DNA of 57,361 nucleotides. Origin: Dietzia cinnamea NBRC 102147. GTDB taxonomy: Bacteria; Actinomycetota; Actinomycetes; Mycobacteriales; Mycobacteriaceae. The stretch covers positions 1 through 57,361 of the forward strand of contig NZ_BCSW01000020.1 of NCBI RefSeq assembly GCF_001571065.1, in the 5' to 3' direction. The notes below the pieces were generated by a model that was not told where the DNA came from, ran no database searches, and worked only from the letters and a program-made list of their open reading frames with translations. A program made the position numbers and the translations under genes. Positions 53,682 to 57,361 of the stretch are shown in pieces (the stretch's first letter is position 1; the number at the start of each line of letters is the position of its first letter).

Positions 53682-54404
53682 GTGACGCCCGACGGCACGG
53701 GGCGCGTCCGCCGGGTGGTCACCGACCGCCGCGGCGGCGCGTCGACCGGAGACTTCGACTCGTTCAACCTCGGCGACCACGTCGGTGACGCCCCCGCCGC
53801 CGTGGCAGCCAACCGCGCGCGGCTGGCCCGCCGACTCGGCCTGCCCGCGACCGACATCGTGTGGATGGACCAGGTCCACGGCACCCGGATCGCCCGCGTC
53901 ACCAGGCCGACCGGCGGGCCCGTCCCCGCCACGGACGGACTCGTGACCGACCGGCCCGGCCTCGCGCTGGCGGTGCTCACCGCCGACTGCGTCCCGGTGC
54001 TCGCCGCGGACGAGCAGGCCGGCGTGATCGGGGCCGTGCACGCGGGACGCGTCGGCGCGGTCGGCGGGATCGTCCCCCACCTCATCGGCGCGATGACCTC
54101 GCTCGGGGCGCGTCCGGAACGGATCACCGTGCTCCTCGGACCGGCGGCGGCAGGGGAGCACTACGAGCTGCCCGACGACCTCGCCGACGAGGTCGAGGCG
54201 GCCCTGCCCGGCAGTCGCACCCGGACCGTCGCCGGAACCGCGGGCGTGGACCTGCGCAAGGGCATCACCCGCCAGCTCGCCGGGCTCGGCGTGACGCGCG
54301 TCGACTCCGACCCCCGCTGCACGATCGCCGAGGAGTCTCTGTTCTCCTATCGTCGACAGGGGCGGACCGGGCGCCAGGCCAGCGTGATCTGGCGGCAGGT
54401 GTAG
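53682..54404 (+). CDS. pgeF: peptidoglycan editing factor / laccase-domain protein (YfiH family)
   Basis: This 240-residue protein has the multicopper-like YfiH motifs: DQVHGTRI, LTADCVPVLAAD and VHAGRVGAVGGIV, giving the metal His-Cys-His set. The third reads HAGRVG instead of the usual HAGWRG. Family members act as nucleoside phosphorylases or remove wrong muropeptides. Location just downstream of ftsZ is conserved. GTG start at 53682, 11 bp after the ftsZ stop. Confidence 0.9.
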   Translation: MTPDGTGRVRRVVTDRRGGASTGDFDSFNLGDHVGDAPAAVAANRARLARRLGLPATDIVWMDQVHGTRIARVTRPTGGPVPATDGLVTDRPGLALAVLTADCVPVLAADEQAGVIGAVHAGRVGAVGGIVPHLIGAMTSLGARPERITVLLGPAAAGEHYELPDDLADEVEAALPGSRTRTVAGTAGVDLRKGITRQLAGLGVTRVDSDPRCTIAEESLFSYRRQGRTGRQASVIWRQV

Positions 54405-54451
54405 CAGGCCGGGCCGGCCGACCCGCCGGACCGGGAGACGAAAGGGCGGAC

Positions 54452-55180
54452 ATGACCGACACCAGGGCCACAGAACTCGCCGCGCGGCTGGCAGAGACCC
54501 GCGAACGCGTGGACGCGGCCCGGGCGGCGGCGGGCCGGACCGACGAGGTCGACCTCGTCGTCGTCACCAAATTCCATCCCGTCACCGACGTCGTCCACCT
54601 CGCCCGCCTCGGGGTGCGTGACGTCGGCGAGAACCGGGTCCAGGAGGCGGCGGCCAAGGTCGGCGACCTCGCCGCCGCCGACGCCGAGTTGGCGGCGTCC
54701 GTGCGGTGGAACATGGTCGGGCACATCCAGTCCAACAAGGCCGCCGCCGTGGCCGGGTGGGCCGACAGGGTCCACTCGGTGGACTCCGTGAAGGTCGCGA
54801 ACGGGCTCGAGCGTGGCCGCGCCCGCGCCGCCGACGAGCGCGACGGCGTCACGCCCCTGCCCGTCCTGCTCCAGCTGAGCCTCGACGGCGACACCTCCCG
54901 CGGCGGGGTCACCCGCGAGGACCTGCCCGCTCTGGCCGACCACGTCGCCGGACTCGGGCACCTCCGTCTGGCCGGGCTCATGGTGGTGCCCCCGCTCTCC
55001 GGCGAGCCCGCCGCCCACTTCGCCGACGCCGCCGACGTCGCCGCCGACCTGCGGCGCCGGCACCCCGACGCCGTCGAGTTCTCCGCGGGCATGTCCGGGG
55101 ACATCGAGGAGGCGATCGCGGCAGGTTCCACCTGCGTGCGTGTCGGAACGGCGATCCTCGGCCCCCGACCAGTAGTTTGA
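54452..55180 (+). CDS. PLP homeostasis protein (YggS/PLPBP family)
   Basis: This 242-residue TIM-barrel PLP-binding protein carries the Lys in VVVTKFHP as the PLP-Schiff-base candidate, GENRVQEA, and WNMVGHIQSNK. It keeps pyridoxal phosphate and amino-acid pools in balance. Placement between pgeF and sepF is typical of actinobacterial dcw clusters. The ATG at 54452 follows AAAGGGCGG. Confidence 0.95.
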   Translation: MTDTRATELAARLAETRERVDAARAAAGRTDEVDLVVVTKFHPVTDVVHLARLGVRDVGENRVQEAAAKVGDLAAADAELAASVRWNMVGHIQSNKAAAVAGWADRVHSVDSVKVANGLERGRARAADERDGVTPLPVLLQLSLDGDTSRGGVTREDLPALADHVAGLGHLRLAGLMVVPPLSGEPAAHFADAADVAADLRRRHPDAVEFSAGMSGDIEEAIAAGSTCVRVGTAILGPRPVV

Positions 55181-55257
55181 GATCCAGCCTCGCGGGGACA
55201 CCCGCCCGCGAAGAACACACGCCCGCGACGACCCCGTTACCAGGAAGGTCCCGGAAG

Positions 55258-55950
55258 ATGAGCGCAATCGCCCGGTTCAAGGAGTACTTCGGAATGGCGC
55301 CCGTCGCGGCGTACGAGGACGAGTACCTGGACGACTACGACCGCCCCGTCCACCACGACGCGCGCGTCGGTCGCGGAATGCACGACACGGACGACCTCGG
55401 TCCGGTCGCCCGCGACCGCCGGGACGACTACGGCTACGCCGCCGACCGGTACCTCGACGAGCCCGCGCCCCGCTCCCGCGTCGCCGACCTCGACCCCGTC
55501 GACGAGCGTGCCGCCGCCCGCCGTGCGCCCGTCGAGGAGCCGGCTCCGCGCCCCCGCCGCTACCACGCGGCCGAGGCCGGCGCGCGCGCCAACCTCCGCG
55601 GTGTGCCCGCCACCCGCGGTGCCGTCGCCCTCGCGCCGGAGGAGGACTTCGTCGAGGACGGGCTCGTCACCGTTCCCGAGACCGTCGTGGAGCGCCCCCG
55701 CGGCTTCGGCGACGGCAAGAGTCTCGGCGAGCACTTCCGCGCCGGACGCGCGGTCGTCCTGGACCTGTCCACGATGGCCTCCGGAGACGCCCGACGCATG
55801 GTCGACTTCGCCGCCGGCCTCGTCTTCGGCCTCGACGGCCACATGGAGAAGGTCGCCGACCGCGAGCGCACGTTCCTCCTGCAGCCCGCCGGCATGGACC
55901 TCACCGAGGCCGAGGTCCGCGACGCCGTCAACGGCGCCTTTCGCCGCTGA
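55258..55950 (+). CDS. sepF: cell division protein SepF
   Basis: This 230-residue FtsZ-anchoring protein begins with an amphipathic membrane helix (MSAIARFKEYFGMAP), then an Asp/Tyr/Arg-rich linker, and a C-terminal SepF domain (VVLDLSTMASGDARRMVDFAAG ... ERTFLLQPAG split across two strands). SepF binds the FtsZ tail and tethers it to the membrane where FtsA is absent, as here. The ATG at 55258 has AGGAAGG upstream. Confidence 0.95.
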   Translation: MSAIARFKEYFGMAPVAAYEDEYLDDYDRPVHHDARVGRGMHDTDDLGPVARDRRDDYGYAADRYLDEPAPRSRVADLDPVDERAAARRAPVEEPAPRPRRYHAAEAGARANLRGVPATRGAVALAPEEDFVEDGLVTVPETVVERPRGFGDGKSLGEHFRAGRAVVLDLSTMASGDARRMVDFAAGLVFGLDGHMEKVADRERTFLLQPAGMDLTEAEVRDAVNGAFRR

Positions 55951-56008
55951 CCGGTCCGCCCGTCGGCGGGGACCGGGTGCCCTCGGGCACCGCGGTGGCC
56001 CGGGGAAG

Positions 56009-56020
56009 TAGAGTTGAAGC
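56009..56020 (+). promoter_or_regulatory. -10 box and leaderless start of yggT
   Basis: TAGAGT (56009-56014) fits TANNNT and is followed by 6 nt and the GTG at 56021. No RBS is seen between them. Confidence 0.5.
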
Positions 56021-56308
56021 GTGACGTTGATTCTGCTGATCCTCTATTACCTGGTCGAGGTCTTCTGGTTCCTGCTCCTGGGCCGGATCGTGGTGGAGAT
56101 GATCGCCTCGTTCTCCCGTAGCTGGACGCCGAAGGGTGTCCTCGCGGTGGTGCTGGAGTGGCTGTTCACCATCACGGACCCGCCGGTCAAGGCGTTGCGC
56201 AAGGTCATCAAGCCGGTCCGTCTCGGCCAGGTCTCCCTGGACCTGTCCGTCCTGGTCCTGTTCATCATCCTCATGGTGCTGCGGGTCGTCATTCTGGCCT
56301 TCATCTGA
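56021..56308 (+). CDS. YggT family membrane protein
   Basis: This 95-residue protein has two hydrophobic segments (about 5-25 and 73-94) separated by ITDPPVKALRKVIKP, the YggT signature. It is found between sepF and divIVA in actinobacteria; its role is not established. GTG start is supported by the -10 box 6 nt upstream. Confidence 0.9.
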   Translation: MTLILLILYYLVEVFWFLLLGRIVVEMIASFSRSWTPKGVLAVVLEWLFTITDPPVKALRKVIKPVRLGQVSLDLSVLVLFIILMVLRVVILAFI

Positions 56309-56388
56309 GCGATGGGGCCGCGCTGCGGCCGGCAGAGCGGCCCCGGTTCACCGACCCGGACCACGGCCGCTGGTGACGCGCGGGCCGG

Positions 56389-56455
56389 TTGTGACTAGAT
56401 TGGCCACAGTTAAGGTAGAAATGAAGTCGTGGGTCCGGTGCGTGAACGCCGGACC
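56389..56455 (+). promoter_or_regulatory. wag31 promoter and leader hairpin
   Basis: A -35 TTGTGA (56389-56394) and -10 TAAGGT (56411-56416) are 16 bp apart, so transcription would start near 56423. The leader contains a 7-bp hairpin (GGTCCGG with CCGGACC, 56432-56438 and 56449-56455). The wag31 gene therefore has its own promoter. Confidence 0.65.
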
Positions 56456-56485
56456 GGCACCCGAGACGACCACGAGGGGTATCCC

Positions 56486-57361
56486 ATGCCGTTGACACCA
56501 GCCGATGTGCACAACGTCGCGTTCTCCAAGCCACCGATCGGCAAGCGTGGCTACAACGAGGACGAAGTCGACCAGTTCCTGGACCTGGTCGAGACGGAGC
56601 TCGCGGAACTCGTCTCGGACAACGAGGACCTCCGGCAGCGGGTCGAGGAGCTGACCCGCGACCTCGAGAAGGCGCGCAAGGCCGCTGACGAGGCCGGCAA
56701 GTCCTCCGGCGGTGGATCGGGTGCCGCCGCTCCCGCCGCGCAGGCCCCGGCGCCCGCGCCGACGCCGGCCCCGGCGCCCACCACTCCCGCTCCCGCCGCC
56801 GCGACCCCGTCGCTCGGCAAGGGCGAGGACGACGGCGCCGCCAACAACGAGACGCACCTGCGCGCCGCCCGCGTCCTGGCCATGGCCCAGGAGATGGCGG
56901 ACCGCCTGACCGGCGAGGCCAAGAAGGAGTCCGACGGGCTCATGGCCAAGGCCCGCAGCGAGTCGGACCGGCTGGTCGGCGACGCCCGGACGCAGTCCGA
57001 GAAGCTGGTCAACGACGCCAAGTCGCAGGCCGAGAAGATGGTCGGCGACGCGCGCCGCGAGGCGGACAAGCTTCTCGCCGAGGCCAAGAGCAAGTCCGAC
57101 GGCATCGTCAAGGATGCCCAGGCCCGGTCCGAGCAGCAGGTCAAGGAGGCGCAGGCCAAGGCCGACGCCCTGCAGGCCGACGCCGAGCGCAAGCACACCG
57201 AGATCATGGCGACCATCAACCAGCAGCGCGGTGTGCTGGAGAGCCGGATCGACCAGTTGCGGACGTTCGAGAAGGACTACCGCAGCCGTCTCACCAGCTA
57301 CCTGGAGAACCAGCTCGCCGAACTCGGCAAGACCGGCTCCGCCGCCCCGGCGGCCCCCGCC
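56486..57361 (+). CDS. wag31: polar growth scaffold Wag31 / DivIVA, 3' end cut by window
   Basis: The first 292 codons are present with no stop. The N-terminal DivIVA domain [20 protein letters not shown], then [15 protein letters not shown], carries the membrane-binding tip and first coiled coil (1-70). A Pro/Ala-rich linker (about 75-115) follows, then a long second coiled coil (about 125-285) rich in Lys/Glu/Ala with repeated SxK-DGxxxDAxxxA patterns. It gathers at cell poles and directs apical growth; in mycobacteria it is phosphorylated by PknA in the linker. The ATG has GAGGGG 7 nt before it. Confidence 0.97.
   Translation, partial: MPLTPADVHNVAFSKPPIGKRGYNEDEVDQFLDLVETELAELVSDNEDLRQRVEELTRDLEKARKAADEAGKSSGGGSGAAAPAAQAPAPAPTPAPAPTTPAPAAATPSLGKGEDDGAANNETHLRAARVLAMAQEMADRLTGEAKKESDGLMAKARSESDRLVGDARTQSEKLVNDAKSQAEKMVGDARREADKLLAEAKSKSDGIVKDAQARSEQQVKEAQAKADALQADAERKHTEIMATINQQRGVLESRIDQLRTFEKDYRSRLTSYLENQLAELGKTGSAAPAAPA

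Overview
The window is a GC-rich, almost fully coding chromosomal segment from a mycolic-acid actinomycete (order Mycobacteriales). Dietzia or a close relative is my guess; the sequence alone does not fix the genus. The gene order closely follows one continuous block of the Mycobacterium tuberculosis chromosome, roughly Rv2145c (wag31) to Rv2196 (qcrB). Mycobacteriales-specific envelope genes are present: pimB', mptA, idsA2, lppM and ripC-like. GTG and TTG starts, four-base stop/start overlaps, and apparent leaderless GTG starts 6-7 nt behind TANNNT -10 boxes also fit. I saw no insertion sequence, prophage, CRISPR array, tRNA or rRNA.

Left end (1-8.3 kb) is accessory-like. It holds a truncated DUF222/HNH (13E12-type) nuclease with a probable LexA box, a DUF6512-like membrane protein, an LCAD-type acyl-CoA dehydrogenase, a DUF3253 protein, a KstD-like flavoprotein, and a Pif1-like helicase fused to a decayed exonuclease fold and a BRCT domain.

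From 8.3 to 19.4 kb lie the respiratory supercomplex operon (ctaE-qcrC-qcrA-qcrB, minus strand), trpD, a DEDDh/GIY-YIG nuclease, a small Cys-rich protein, two NlpC/P60 endopeptidases and pimB'. The first NlpC/P60 gene is preceded by a strong c-di-AMP (ydaO-type) riboswitch.

From 19.4 to 36 kb the genes serve lipid, mannan and signalling functions: fadD15, an SRPBCC / ArsA-like pseudo-ATPase / PlsC cluster, RNase AS, aroG, pknL with five PASTA domains divergent from its Rv2175c-type partner, mptA-idsA2, a MetF-like protein, lppM with a CrtI/PYROXD2-like oxidoreductase and a GNAT, a SAV_6107-type HEPN protein, and a DUF3040 protein.

The only long non-coding stretch (35969-36754) holds a terminator, three kinds of tandem repeat, a large inverted repeat and a promoter studded with phased GTGGGG boxes, the likely MraZ operator. 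From 36.7 kb to the right edge runs the dcw division/cell-wall cluster: mraZ, rsmH (with a probable mraW RNA leader), ftsL-like, pbpB, murE, murF, mraY, murD, ftsW, murG, murC, ftsQ, ftsZ, pgeF, a PLPBP gene, sepF, yggT and wag31 (cut by the window end). Together these genes build muropeptide precursors, assemble the divisome and direct polar growth. The riboswitch-controlled hydrolases and PASTA kinase nearby suggest coordinated wall remodelling.

No clearly new system is proven. The best leads are the helicase fusion, the SRPBCC/pseudo-ArsA/PlsC cluster, and the repeat island with phased boxes upstream of mraZ.
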